DNA from: Trichosporon coremiiforme
Lineage: Eukaryota > Basidiomycota > Tremellomycetes > Trichosporonales > Trichosporonaceae
Direction of reading: 5' to 3'
NCBI GenBank assembly: GCA_039545355.1
Contig: BCJJ01000005.1
Span: forward strand, 619,008 to 683,007
Length of the DNA: 64,000 bases
Shown here: positions 12,684 to 24,238 of the stretch, piece by piece
How the letters are laid out: each line of letters begins with the position of its first letter
Position numbering within the stretch: the first letter of the stretch is position 1
Translations under genes and position numbers: made by a program
Notes under the pieces: model-generated
Told to the model about the DNA's origin: nothing
Database searches by the model: none
Seen by the model: only the letters and a program-made list of their open reading frames with translations

Positions 12684-15062
12684 CTAGTGATGGTACGAGT
12701 TGTACGTCGGCTTGTCGGCCGCGCTCTCCTTGCCCTTGACACGGAACTGGGCGAACACGGGGATGTGGTCCGAGGGGAAGTAGGCGTTCGGGAAGCCGAC
12801 GACACGGCTCAGGTACTTGCGGTCGACGTCGCCGAGCACGCTCGTCACCTTGAGCGAACGCGGTGAGTAGAACACATAGTCGATCGCCTCGGCGAACGTC
12901 GGCGTGTAGTTTGTCATCCGCATCTCGCCAAAGCTCTCACACGACGACTTGAGTCCGAGGCCGTGCTTCAGACCCTTGTTTGTGTACGGCCCGTACGTGT
13001 GGTTCATAAAATCCTCGTGGTTGCCCGGCACCTCGCCCTTGGTGATGTACTCGTACACGCCCGAGTTTGCGAGCGAGTTCAAGTCCACGCACATGATGAG
13101 CGGGATGTCGCGCCCCTTCTGGGTTCGGTCGTACTTGGGCGGCGCGGGTCCGTCTTCACTGGCGGGCTTCGGGGGTAAAGAGGCAAAGTCGGCCATGACC
13201 TCCTCGAGACGCTCCATCATCATACCGATCTGTACGAGCTTGACATCTCGGAACCGGTGGTCCCAGTAGATGTGCGCGTTGGCGGCGACGAGTCGAGCAC
13301 CTGTCTTGATGAACTCGAGCAGCGCAACGGTGGCAATGTTGTCGCGCGACATGACACGGTTGAACATGTCCTCCGTGCGCATGTCCGTCTTGTGCAGAGC
13401 GATCTGGTTGAACTCGATGACCTGCGTCTCGATCAGCTGGAACTTGTCCCGCTTCCAGAAGGTCGCACAGCCGTCGATGAGCTTGGCGTCATCGGCCGAC
13501 ATTGTGCGCGCGCGCGTACGCGGGTAGTGCGCGCCGTCGTAGCCCCGCTCCTTGAGCTTAGGGTAGAACCACTCCGAGTACTGCTCGCTGTCGATCTCCT
13601 GCAGACAGACAATGTCGGCAGAGGCGTTGACGAGTTCCTCGAGGAGCGTCTCTCGGCGGTACTGCCAGTCGAGCGCCCACGCGGGGGTGTAGGCGTACGA
13701 CGTCGAGGGCGCAAAGGAAGGGCAGAGGATGTTGTACGTGAGCACAGTGAACGACTCGGTCTGGTCCGAGGGCGACGAAATGTCGGGCTCGATCTCGATC
13801 CAAGAACGCTCAGGAGGCGCCTCGCTCTGATGGATGTCGCGATAGTGGGCAATGAGAGCCTGCGTTCCCTGGTCGGCGATCATCTTTCGCACGTTCTCGT
13901 CCATCGGGTTGCCGTCGATACCAAGGACCTCGAGCTGGTAGAGGCCGCCGATCTCAGTCGGGAGAGTGGTGAGATTGTTGTCGAACACGAGCAGCTCCTT
14001 GAGCTTGCACAACACACCAATCTCAGGAGGCAGCGAACCAAGCTCGTTCGAAGTCGCATCGAGAAGGGTAAGCTGCTTCAGGTTCGAGATTGCAGGCGGG
14101 AGGACCTTGAGGTTATTGTGGTTGATGTACAATGACGTGATGTGCGAGAAAGCAAACAGCGACGGTGACAGCGTCTTGAGCCTGATGCCCCCGAGGTCGA
14201 GACCAGTCCATGGCTCGTACGGCTCCTCCTGCTTCGACGCCGGCGCGGGCGGCTGCGCAGGGTTCATCGGATCAGCCACGGTGGTTCCAGCAGTTGATGA
14301 AACAATGGTCGCGTTGTCGTCCGCGGTGGCTGCCGTGTTTGCAGGAGAAGCAGTGATGGCGCTCGACGCGTTCCTTCGGTGAGTTCCGTTGGGAGTCCCT
14401 GGCGTGCCTGTAAGTCCTCCGGCTGCCGACGCTGGACGGTTCGGGTCCATAATGGTGACAGCAGCTGGCTTGTTACTCATGCGCGAAGCCATGGCCGCCG
14501 AACGTGCACGGTGATGAGGAGAGCTCGCCACCCGTGAAGTTTCAGCGCGCAACAGCTGCTGCTGCCAGAACGGGGTCAGAGGCATCGCAGCTTCCGCGGC
14601 AGCACGAGGTGGGCTCGTTTGCTGGCTGCCGCCAAAACCCATGCCGCCGCCGAGTCCGCTGCCGTACTGTCCGGGGCCGTGTCCTAAACCCATACCGCCA
14701 GAGTGCTGCTGCCCGAGGTGCAACCCAGAGCCGCCGCTGCTGCCGAAAGGCGTGTGTTGAGGACCATGGTGTAATCCGCCGTGGTGAGGGTGGACGTGGG
14801 GGCCGGGACCGTGGTGGCCTCCTCCCGGAGGACCGCCAAAGATCCCGTTGGCGCCGCTGCTGCCGCCGAACGCACCGGAGGACATGGGGTTGAAGGCGGC
14901 TGGATGCCGGCCCCAACCTCCGTTACCTCCTCCGTTGCTGCCGCCGCCATTACCACCTAGCGGTCCTCGGCCTCCAAGGCCGATTTCACCAATCGGTCCT
15001 GAGCCGCCCGCGTCGTGATGCTTGGCCTGCGAGGAGCCGGCCGCTTGCTGAGAGTAGAACAT
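12684..15062 (-). CDS. CCR4: CCR4 poly(A) deadenylase of the CCR4-NOT complex
   Basis: Mg2+-dependent 3'-5' exonuclease that shortens mRNA poly(A) tails within CCR4-NOT; 792 aa and, unusually for this window, no intron. Domains: Gly/His-rich low-complexity N-terminus (1-150), Ser/Thr/Ala linker to about 275, leucine-rich repeats (about 290-390) of the type that binds the NOT1/CAF1 core, then an endonuclease-exonuclease-phosphatase domain (about 438-775). Active-site features seen: TYNILC (near 443), catalytic Glu in CLQEID (489), VDLNS (Asp660/Asn662) and the terminal SDHIPV (Asp765-His766). The usual CGDFNS motif reads CVDLNS here; the Asp and Asn are kept. The start at 15062 gives MFYSQQ and is the first ATG after a minus-strand C/T-rich leader. 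Confidence 0.95.
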   Translation of the reverse strand: MFYSQQAAGSSQAKHHDAGGSGPIGEIGLGGRGPLGGNGGGSNGGGNGGWGRHPAAFNPMSSGAFGGSSGANGIFGGPPGGGHHGPGPHVHPHHGGLHHGPQHTPFGSSGGSGLHLGQQHSGGMGLGHGPGQYGSGLGGGMGFGGSQQTSPPRAAAEAAMPLTPFWQQQLLRAETSRVASSPHHRARSAAMASRMSNKPAAVTIMDPNRPASAAGGLTGTPGTPNGTHRRNASSAITASPANTAATADDNATIVSSTAGTTVADPMNPAQPPAPASKQEEPYEPWTGLDLGGIRLKTLSPSLFAFSHITSLYINHNNLKVLPPAISNLKQLTLLDATSNELGSLPPEIGVLCKLKELLVFDNNLTTLPTEIGGLYQLEVLGIDGNPMDENVRKMIADQGTQALIAHYRDIHQSEAPPERSWIEIEPDISSPSDQTESFTVLTYNILCPSFAPSTSYAYTPAWALDWQYRRETLLEELVNASADIVCLQEIDSEQYSEWFYPKLKERGYDGAHYPRTRARTMSADDAKLIDGCATFWKRDKFQLIETQVIEFNQIALHKTDMRTEDMFNRVMSRDNIATVALLEFIKTGARLVAANAHIYWDHRFRDVKLVQIGMMMERLEEVMADFASLPPKPASEDGPAPPKYDRTQKGRDIPLIMCVDLNSLANSGVYEYITKGEVPGNHEDFMNHTYGPYTNKGLKHGLGLKSSCESFGEMRMTNYTPTFAEAIDYVFYSPRSLKVTSVLGDVDRKYLSRVVGFPNAYFPSDHIPVFAQFRVKGKESAADKPTYNSYHH

Positions 15063-17096
15063 CCAGCGGTGGTTCTATCCGGGGAGCTGGGGGCTGTCAG
15101 CAAAACTTTCACTCGAGACGCGAGCGCGCGCCCGCTGTTTCAACACGAACAAAGAGTGCTGCTGGAGAGGATTCGAGGATCCCGGGGAGTAGAAGGCAAG
15201 GGTTCGAGAAAAGAAGAGGTCGCCAAGGGGGGAGGCATGAGCGTGCCGTGTCGCCTGGTGAGCGTCGGACGTAGAGGCGTGCCGAAGCCGATGTGGCCAA
15301 GAGCGCGCGCGAGGGTTGAGTGGGAGGATTAGGTCACCGAATGGAACAGCTAATGTAAAATCGGCTGGCGAATGCAATAGTGTGTCTGTCGAGAGTGGAT
15401 GCGAGAGGTATGGATCGGTTACGGGGGTCGGATGTGCAAGGAGGATTGCAGGATGGCGACCGGTCGACGAAGAGGGGTTCAAGCAAGCAGGCAAGGGCAA
15501 ATTGCGTGGCGAGCGGTGGATAATACTACCCTATGGATGTCGGGAAGGGATAGGAATATCGAATGTGGGGCTAGCCAGGTGCGTGCTTTGCGCGGATTGC
15601 TTTGCTTTGTCGTCGTCAGGCCGATGCGGGGGCGGCGGGAAAGCGGTGGGCGGGATAAGGGGTTGGGATGTGTGCTGCGAGTAGGATGAGACAAAAGACG
15701 TAGTGGGTGTAAGGAGAAGGTCGGTGGATGGATGGATGTGAAGAGTGGTGACGAGGGGCGATGAGTTGGCGAGGAGGCGGCGTGCAGGACTGGCAGAGGT
15801 GCCGAGTGCGGGGTGGATAGGGAGGGAGCTAGGCTGGTGAGTGGTCATCAGCTCTGAGCTTTGCTGGGCCGTCATGCCTGGGGTGGGTACCCACCCACTA
15901 GGCCACTACAGTGAGCAAGCGTCCTAGCCAGCATCGCCCAGTGATCCAGTGATCCTCGAAGTCTCCTAGCCAGTCAGCCTGCAGCATTCGTGCACCAGAA
16001 TCACCCACCATAGTCGAGTGCAGCCCAGCCATGCCAGCCTGGTCAGCCTGGTCAGCCAGCATAGCGCAGTTCCAGCCAGTCAGCACTGCCAATCCCTCAG
16101 GGTTCCGCCGCCAGATTGAATACTGTGCGCGTGCCTTTTGCCCTCTCCACCCTGTAGCTCGCCACAGTCCGCCGCACATGAGAACCTGCATACGGCGTTT
16201 CGGTGTTACATTCCCCACTACAGAGCATCCACCGCGTGCGCCGTGCACGCCCTAAGCCGTCCCAGCCCACCCTGGCCACCATTGCCACCGCACAGCGTAC
16301 ATAGCGTTCCGCGGGCCTGTGCTGTAGCGCATCGCCGTCCGGCGCTCGGGGCGTGGCAGACTGTGCAGCGCCCATCCAGCCCAGCCATGACCTTCCACAT
16401 CTAGCAGACAGGCAGGCATAGTGCCAGCCAGTCAAGCCCCAAGCAATTCTATGCTTCTGTCACTCCTCGAGTCTAGACTTCCGTCGCTCTATTCTGCCGT
16501 ACTGACTCCCATGCCGTGACCGGCCATCCATCTGACCCTTACGTCGATCCCACTCCGCTCGAACACTCATTAACCAGCGTCCCCGTCACCACTGCCGCCT
16601 CACTCATTTGCGGTTGAGCGGATTCTCGATCTCCATTCCCTCGTTGAATACAGTGTTACATGCGAGAATACAATAGCTGGACCTCCCCAGCTCCTACTCC
16701 TGCCCGCTCAATGCTCAAATGCTCAATCGTCGATGCAACCGCCATCCGAACGAGGCACTGAACGTCGCGTCCGACGAAACAATTAAGCGTGATGATGAGC
16801 TAATCCTTTTTGATCTCCATTCCGCAATCGCCGACAATGATTAGGTTCTTCGTCAATAGGGGCGACAGTTTGGTATCATCAATAGTCGTCGTTGGCCGTC
16901 AGACAAGATGGGTCGAGGGGGATCGAGACCTGATCACACGGACCGAGTCGATCGTGATGATTGATGTAGGCTGCATCAGCCAAGACTGGCGACACGGAGC
17001 CCAGGTTGGGAAGTGAGACAGGGGAGGGACGAGAGCCTATGCTTGGGCGACTCGCGCGTCGCACTGCACGGCCTTGAGGTGCTGCCACGGCCGCTG
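15063..17096. other. Upstream region of CCR4 (2 kb), no gene seen
   Basis: This stretch lies between the CCR4 start and the 3' end of the next minus-strand gene. Up to about 15850 it is C/T-rich on the minus strand, as expected for a CCR4 leader. From about 15940 to 16090 it holds a degenerate run of CAGCC/TCAGCCTGG words. No protein or RNA gene was recognised. Confidence 0.5.
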
Positions 17097-18776
17097 TTAC
17101 CGGGCGTCAGGGCTGTCGGCCTCAGTGAGTACCGCTTCCCAAGGCTTCCCTGCGACCTCTGAGAACTCTCGGACAAGCGCGCGTCCGAACACGGCAACAT
17201 GCGCGATAGCGTTCTGCATACCGAGCTCGATCGGCCACGCAAACGTGTCTGGGTCGTCAATGTCGAGGAAACGGGCGCAGCCGAGCGAGTCGCCGGGCGC
17301 AGGCATGATATCCTCGGCCAACTCAGAGTGCACTGCACGGTCCCAGGTCGTCGGAAACGAGTCGCGCAGTGTGCGCAGGGACAGGTGATGCCGTGACGCC
17401 AGGATAGCCTTCGAGGCGTTCGTCGAAGCCGAGGCAGTGGTCGTCAACAGCTTGAGAACGTCTGGCGGAATCTCAGAGCTGGAGGATGCGGGCGAGCGAG
17501 CCATGGCACCTGGCGAGGCGCTCGAGGAGGCCGGTGACGGTCCGTGGTTTGGCGCGGATGAGCCGTGTGTACCATTCGCCGAGCCGTTGGCAAGCGGGGC
17601 GTTCGAAGACTGGGGAGTCGAGAGGTCCTTAGCTCTCCGACTCAGCTTGTGAAGGTCGGTCGTAGAAATCTGGTACTGAGTAACGGCCTCGACAAGGTAG
17701 CTGACAATGTCAGCGCGGGAATCATCAAGGCACTTACATGAATCCGATCATGCCACGGATAAGGTCACGGTGCGTGTCGTCAAACTTGAGCCGACTCTGC
17801 CATCGCCCGGAAATGAAGCCACGAAGTCCGTCAAGCTGCACTATCGAGTCGGTCTTCGTGTAGCCGTACATGCGTTCCTCGCAGAAGATGCGGAACAGGT
17901 ACAGGCACAGTGAGTCAGTGAGGTAGAGAACCGCACGCAGCGGGTCCTCACTGACGCGGCCGCGCAGGTGGCCCTTGGCCCCCGCCGGGTTGAGGAATGC
18001 GTCGCCGTAGCGCTTAAGAGAGTGGGCGCGAGTTCCTAAGCTGTACATGTCAGTAAAGTCTAAAGACAGTGCTTACCTGTGGAACAGGCTGCTCCATTGG
18101 TCCTTGGTCCACTCGGCAGTTCCCTGACCAGCCTTGCGCTCCTTGATCTCGTGTCGTAAGCTGCTGCGTGCCGGTCGATGCGGCGAGGATAGGTGCGCCG
18201 ATCTTGTGGGAGGTGTGAGACCGCTGCTGTTGGTGGCCGACATGGAGCGGGTCAATTCGTGGGACGACGGACTAGCAGCCGGACCGGCAGCCGAGTTATC
18301 CGTGCGAGCGCGTTTGAGTTCTGGTCGTCTGCTCGACCCCGTTCCGCTCAATCCCAACCCGTTTGATTCATCATCATCAGAGCTCTTGCGCTTGACGGCG
18401 CGAGCGAACGCTTTGAATGATGAATACTTGGAACTGCCGATTGAGCTTTGGCTGGTAGGGCGGGGAGATGACACAAATGTTTTGGGGAGCGATGAAGTTA
18501 GAGGCGCAGGAAGCTTCGCCAGAAGCTGAGGGAAGTCAGTACTCTGAACTCTGCGTGAACAACCCCGACAGCTACACAGACCGGCAACGAATCTGTACTC
18601 ACCTTGAGAATCTGCTCAGCATCGTTCTTCAGTGAATCGCTGGCACTCGGGGACTGCGTCGTAGATCGAGGAACATAGGCCGGACGCTTGGGAAGTGTCG
18701 AGGGTGAGGGCGAGCCAGCGTTTGATGAAGGGGGAAGGGACGAGTTGCGGGGAACGTAGGCCTTGATCGCCGCCAT
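17097..18776 (-). CDS. Unknown protein with a conserved-looking helical domain
   Basis: I do not recognise this gene with confidence. Four minus-strand exons (18776-18603, 18525-18077, 18040-17738, 17700-17097) join cleanly into 509 aa. The introns are 77, 36 and 37 nt, each with a CTGAC-type branch just before AG. Residues 1-185 are Ser/Pro/Arg-rich and disordered, with a basic segment (RAVKRKSSDDD). From about 190 to 330 the sequence becomes helical and hydrophobic, e.g. SEDPLRAVLYLTDSLCLYLF. A Ser/Pro linker follows, then a second helical block to the end. Fungal nuclear proteins with an AF4/FMR2 C-terminal-homology-like fold have a similar first block, but this comparison is from memory and weak. 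The exon joins and frame maintenance make a real gene likely. Confidence 0.72.
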
Positions 18777-21700
18777 GATGTGATGTGGTAGACAGACAAA
18801 GGATGCGAGACAAGATTAGGAGAGTGTGACAGCGGGGTGACAGACGGCAGAGTTCGTGGGGAAGGCGGTTATGGGAATCGAGGGTGACGGTCGTGTGATG
18901 GAGGTGGGCCGCTGTGAAATGCGTGTCTCGAGGGCGTTGCCGGCGCGTGTGGTGTGCGTACAACAGCGATTGTGTCGTCGAGAGCCGCAGGCGACAGATG
19001 CCAGTGCGAGGAGACCTTGAGCCTCGCTTGCGCGCTCGAGCTTATTGTCGTGCGGCAATGCGAGGGTGACAATGGGGAAGGGTCGAGCGTAGAGAGGAGA
19101 TGCGGTCGTTGTCGCAGTAGATGGCGAGGACAGAAGAATGAGTCGAGCGGGTTGGGGATCGAAGTTGGCCGTAGGAGCCTGTGCCCAGGTGCAAAGGCGG
19201 GGCGGCAGCTATGAGCTACTGGGCCGAGTCAAGGTGAGGCGGCGGTGACAGGGTGCCGACTGAAGACGATTAGAGTCTGTCAGATCGGGAGTAATGACCG
19301 CCCTAGTCGACTAATAGCTGGTCGCGCTGCAGCCGCTCCTGGGGCCGCCGTCGGACGCTGTAGTCGAGGGGAATGGGGCGGATGCGATGGCGAAGATCTC
19401 AAGGACGATGCACGGGCAAGATCGCAAGACCAACGAGTCGAGCGCGACGGTCAAGTCGATTACGGATATAAGCGGCGGGTGGTTGGCTGAGCGGCACCCC
19501 GGTTATGCTGGGACGGAAGTGTTTCGACTGATAACAGGTGAACGGTGATCCCAATGTGCGGGACGATGCACAGAGGGGAGGGGACAGAATAGGGCGATGA
19601 CCTCGGACTGTGTGTGCGTCGAGCGCGCTGTGTGTGGTAGTGGGGGAGTGTTTGTGCAATGCAACGAGGATGTGGGAGGAGCGAGCGGAGGGGTAGGGAG
19701 GGGCGACTGGTCCGTTGCTGGGGACAGGGAAGCGCGCCGAGAAGCCAAAGCCAAGCCAGGACACCTGACTGCGTTGTTCGCCTGGCTCCTGATCTTACGC
19801 CCGATTATTCTGGGTAATTCAGCGGTAGCGGCCAACAGTCAGCGGGTCAGCGGGCAGCAGACGAGACTGCCATGGGCGAGAAGCATGGCCGACCTGGGGA
19901 TGTGGGGGAGCTGCACACCCTCAGGCTAGACCCTCGTCTGCCTCTGCGAGCCGCAGGGCCGCAATGCCGCAAGACTCGGGCGTGAGCTTCCCTCCGATCC
20001 CCACAATACCACTCGGATAACCCTTTCGCGTGCCACAGCCTGCCCCCCTCATTGTGCCCTTCGTCGACCACCTCACAACACACCACCCTCCAGTGAGCAG
20101 TCACTTGCTCGTCGACAGCAGCATATTTTCGCATTGTCAGCACGTCGGTCACCGCCTCGCCTGCGCGCCTGCACCTGAGTGAATGGCTTGCACCACCACC
20201 GAGACGCCGAGGCGCCTCCCGTCCGCGGCGCACCCGACCTGGCCGGCAGCCGACAGCCTCGAGCGCTCGGCACATATATGCATGCAGGGTGGAGAGGCGG
20301 CGAGCCAGGATCTGATGCTGGCATCTGGCCCAGCCGTGGTGGACTGCCTCGTCCGAGTAGCCGCGTGGCTTGCCCAGGATGCCCAGAAAAGACGTAAAAG
20401 ACGGCCTCGGACCTTAGACCTGGGCCCTGGACTAAGCCCTAGATGGCGTACGTATATTCCGGTTCGCCAACTAAGCAATTGTGGCGGCCAGAATTAGCAG
20501 ACGCAACAGGAGGCAGCACAGGCGCTGCAGGCGCGCCAGGCGCAGAAGCGGGCACGGCGGCATGACGGTCGCCGCAGCGACAGTTATGCAGCGGCCGTGA
20601 CTGCCCAGCGCGCCAAAGTCTCGTCGGCGAGCGCCGGTTGCGCCTCTGTGTGCACTGTACATGCATACGTGCATCGTGTTTCGTCAGTCATGCATTCCGG
20701 CGCAGGTCTGGACAGCGCGGAACAGGTTGCCATGCAGCGAGATCTTGCCACCAGCCTCTGACATCACTCCCGACTGAGCCTTCGAGAATGCATCTCCCGC
20801 TGAACTCTGATGAAAGAGACGGGGAAGAAATATGTTTCAACCTGAGCGTAAGTGGTGTCTGAACCAGCCGCCGGGTCGCTCCATGGATCGCTGGGAAAAG
20901 GTGAATCGCCGCTCGCGCCGAGCCGGCATGGGTGCACAATTGGCAGATCAATGGGGCCTGCGCGGGGAAGTGTAAGGTTACGAGCAGCTCTTAGCTAGCA
21001 GCAATAAGACAGGAAGAGAGATGGTATCTCATTGCATGGATCGGTGGATCAAGGTTGAGCCTCACGCCCGGTAAACGGTTCGTGTTCAGGAACTTCAGGG
21101 TTTCAGGCACCCCACGACCAGGCTGGGTCAACTCATCCATCAACCCACCTGCCAGTTCAGACCTTTTTCTGGCTGAACCGTGTCTGCCGCCTGAATTTTC
21201 GTTTTTCGAATCCAGAATCCAGAAGCCAATCCTTATCGCCTTCACGTGCCAGTCACGTGAATTGCCTCAGCAGGAGTCGGTCAGCTCGTTTCCCCGGGTA
21301 TCAGCGCCAGGGCGTGACTCACGACTCCGTACGTATGCTTGGCGCCGCCCTCCCCAGTCGCCGACACGCATTGTCTGCGACGGCGAAACGGAGAACCCAG
21401 ACCGCAGATCCCGCAGAGCAACAGGCGCACGCGCATGCATCGCCGCCTGCACCACTCGTCCACAACGGGATACCCCCCCCCCCCGCCGCAGTCGTCATGA
21501 CTGGGCTGGTGGGAACAGCGTGTGACACAGCCCGTGCACCCTACATTAAGGGCGGATTATTGGACCGCTATAACCAGGACAATGGCTAGCGCAGACTAGC
21601 TCGAAACACCGAAACACACGAGCCCCGGCTTCGCGACGCAGCGTCAAAGCGGCTCACACGCACATGCACAATGAATGAACAACGAGGAAACATTGCATTG

Positions 21701-22565
21701 TCTGTCACCGGGAGCACGCAGCCCGTCACTCATTTCCTCTCCAGTGCATTAGTGACCGAGACTCCGTCATCCATTGCGTGTGAAGGACGTCATGCGGCGC
21801 CGCTGAATATACTGGATGTGATGGATACCGCTGGGGCGTTGCGTTGGGGTGCGTGGGGTGGAGTGACAAGCGGGCCGTCGACGGACGACGCCGGATCGGT
21901 GGGTTTCAACGGCTAAAATGCACAATGAAGCCGGGACCTGACTGTGATCGCTGTGCTAAGCTGGGCGGCCTCTGTGGCGCGGGAGCAATTTTTCGGCCAA
22001 AGGACGCGCCTGGGTGGTTTTCGATGGTGACAAGTTGGGTGTGCCCCCCATATACGCACGTGGACTGATGCGCCTGGAGAGGAACCATCGGGAGGCTAGG
22101 TCGCGGGGCCGGTCCCCTCACGTCCCTTGGCGCCCTGTGGCCCTGCTTGATCGCAATCAGAAATGACCTCCACCACAGGTCGGCGAGTCCAACAGTGATA
22201 CGGCCGTGCAGTGGTGGGTGCTCCCCCTCCTCCCGGGGTACACGGCATACTCATAGCCTCCATCCAACGGCGCTGCTTTCTCCTTCCCCTATACTCTTCA
22301 TCAAGAACAGCGAGCACGACCTCCCATCTTCTCTCCTCCCTACCTCTTCCTCAGAGTATATCTTCCACAACCTGCCTCAACTTTTCCACCCACCTCCGCA
22401 CATCACAACACCACCACAACACCTCACTCCTCCCCACCCCACAACGCTCTGTCAAACTCTCACCCATCCCAGTTGCCAAACTCTTGCCACCCCCATCCAG
22501 CGAGCAGAGCTCCTTCCCCTCTCCTCCTCATCTCGCTCGCGCGTTAGTCTGTTGCTACCGCCGCG
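18777..22565. other. Long divergent intergenic region, no gene seen
   Basis: This 3.8 kb separates the divergent genes starting at 18776 (minus) and 22566 (plus). C/T-rich leaders are visible next to each: minus strand to about 19900, plus strand from about 22230. The middle holds a C12 run (21473-21484), a pair of CACGTG boxes (21243-21259) and only short frames without protein character. An untranslated RNA cannot be excluded. Confidence 0.5.
21243..21259. promoter_or_regulatory. Two CACGTG E-boxes one helical turn apart
   Basis: Two perfect CACGTG palindromes start 11 bp apart (21243 and 21254), so they face the same side of the helix. This would suit cooperative binding of bHLH or bZIP dimers. 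Location in a long divergent intergenic region supports a regulatory role, but no factor can be named. Confidence 0.3.
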
Positions 22566-23696
22566 ATGCCCCCTCAACCCATCATCTTCGCCTCGCCGGC
22601 TGACCCGGCCGTGGGGCTCAAGACCAAATCTTCAGGCTTCGTGTCCTTCAGCGTCGCTCCTCCTCGCGAGCCGACTCCTCCTCCCGCCCCTGTCTTGACG
22701 TTCAACCAGCGCCGCAAGAGCGCTGTCGTCATCCCCTCGACAGCCTCTGAGCGCCTGTCGTCAAAAATGCGACCCCTCAACGTGACCATCGTCGCCCGCT
22801 GCCTGGTCCGCCCCAAGGTGCCATCGCCGCCGCCCACGAACAAGAAGCGATCATCCCACCAGACCCCCGCCGCATCCCCCACTCCCTCTATCCCTGCTAC
22901 TGGCCCCGCCGTGCATCCCCACAACCGTCTTCACGATCTCGCCAACACGCGTTCCACGATCCCCTCCCCGCAGGAGCTCCTCAGGGCCGAGCGGGCCGAG
23001 GAGGAAAAGGCTCGCCAGAAGAAGGAGAACGCCGCAGCTGCTCGTGCAGCGGCAGCGCTCGCCCGGCGCCGCAAGGCTCTGCGATCTAGTCGCGGAACTC
23101 GCGGTTCGAGCACGGTGGCCACCCCGACCCCGACTCCGATGATCCCGCCCATCCAGCGAGCCGTTGCCGCCCAGCGCGCCCGTTCTGCCGAGGCTGCCGC
23201 CGCTGAGGCCCACGCTGCCGAAGCCGCCCAGTACAAGCTCCCGACGGCTGAACCCGAGGACGGCGGCGAGATCCCGACGCCCCGCACTCTGAAGCGCACG
23301 CGCTCGAGTGGGCTCGCCCCCGTGTCCGTCGGCGGTAACGGAGCCGTCAACGTCAACTCGCCTCTGCGAGCGGTTACATCCGCCGACGACGACAAGGACA
23401 AGACCGAAGTTGACGGTGCGCTCGACGAGACTTCTGCTCCCCGCAAACGCTCGCGCCTGGCCGAAAGTGTGCCGCCGACACGGGCGTCCCGACGCGATTC
23501 GACTTCGCCCGCCGGTTCCGCCAGCAGCCTGCCCGAGGCGAGCCCGCGGAAATCCGGCGAGAGCTCACCCAAGGACAGCGAAGACGCGACTAGCATGCGC
23601 CGGGTGCAGTCCGAGACGCAGACGCAGCCGATGGTCCGCGAACGGTCACGGCGCGAGACACAGGCGCCCGCGCGGATGCGCGACTACGACAGATAA
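22566..23696 (+). CDS. Low-complexity alanine-rich protein, unknown
   Basis: Single-exon frame of 376 aa that I do not recognise. Its start follows a C/T-rich leader and no upstream in-frame ATG is credible. Residues 1-130 are Pro/Ser-rich with basic patches (NQRRKSAVV, NKKRSS). Residues about 135-225 form a strongly helical Ala/Glu/Arg segment (ERAEEEKARQKKENAAAARA) likely to be a coiled coil or single alpha-helix. The C-terminal third is Ser/Arg-rich with several nuclear-localisation-like clusters (PRKRSRLAE) and many RRxS sites. No signal peptide or membrane segment is seen. The codon pattern and clean length argue for a real gene; nuclear location is inference from the basic clusters. Confidence 0.65.
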   Translation: MPPQPIIFASPADPAVGLKTKSSGFVSFSVAPPREPTPPPAPVLTFNQRRKSAVVIPSTASERLSSKMRPLNVTIVARCLVRPKVPSPPPTNKKRSSHQTPAASPTPSIPATGPAVHPHNRLHDLANTRSTIPSPQELLRAERAEEEKARQKKENAAAARAAAALARRRKALRSSRGTRGSSTVATPTPTPMIPPIQRAVAAQRARSAEAAAAEAHAAEAAQYKLPTAEPEDGGEIPTPRTLKRTRSSGLAPVSVGGNGAVNVNSPLRAVTSADDDKDKTEVDGALDETSAPRKRSRLAESVPPTRASRRDSTSPAGSASSLPEASPRKSGESSPKDSEDATSMRRVQSETQTQPMVRERSRRETQAPARMRDYDR

Positions 23697-24216
23697 ACAC
23701 TGGCTCTGCCCGGTGGTGGCGTAGATCCATGTGTCCTTTGTTGTCTGTGCTTTTAGCCCGAATGTGTCTCTCTCCCTCTGTCTCTGTTTCTGTAGTATAA
23801 TCGCATCCATCTGGTATGAAGACTGTGCATGACTCTGTGCTATGGCTAAGATTTGTTTGTGCTCGAGGACGAGATGGGTGTGTGCAAGGGTGGGGGACGG
23901 TGGAGAAAATTGATAAGACGGGGGTGAATGAGGATCCTGGTGAGGTTGAGTTGAGTGACAATAGCGGCAGTGGCAGGGTGCGGCTGTATCCTGGCTGTGT
24001 CCTGGCCATCCCCTGGCCGTCCTGGCAGGGGGAGGCGGCTTGCGGAATGCCTTGGTCCGACGCGCACTTAGTGACCGTGGGAGAGTGTCGGGGCGTCATC
24101 GCGCATCATCGTCAGAATTAATTTCTGCAATCGACCGTGGGAGAGACGGCGTCGCCGAGATTCTTCGGCATCAGCTTGGTCTGTTGAATGACCAGTCGTG
24201 GGAGACTGGAACACGT

Positions 24217-24238
24217 GGGGGGGGGGGGGGGGGGGGGG
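24217..24238 (+). repeat. Poly-G tract, 22 bases
   Basis: An uninterrupted run of 22 G follows ACACGT, so a CACGTG box abuts it. Such a run can form a G-quadruplex and is prone to slippage and sequencing error. It lies outside any gene I can see. Confidence 0.95.

Noticed and set aside
15898..16440. Possible repeat-protein gene or CRISPR-like array of CAGCC words
   Set aside because: The words are degenerate and irregularly spaced; no spacers, no consistent period and no coding frame.
22147..22698. 183-codon open frame overlapping the leader of the alanine-rich gene
   Set aside because: It is a Ser/Pro/Leu translation of a C/T-rich leader and runs out of frame into the real gene.
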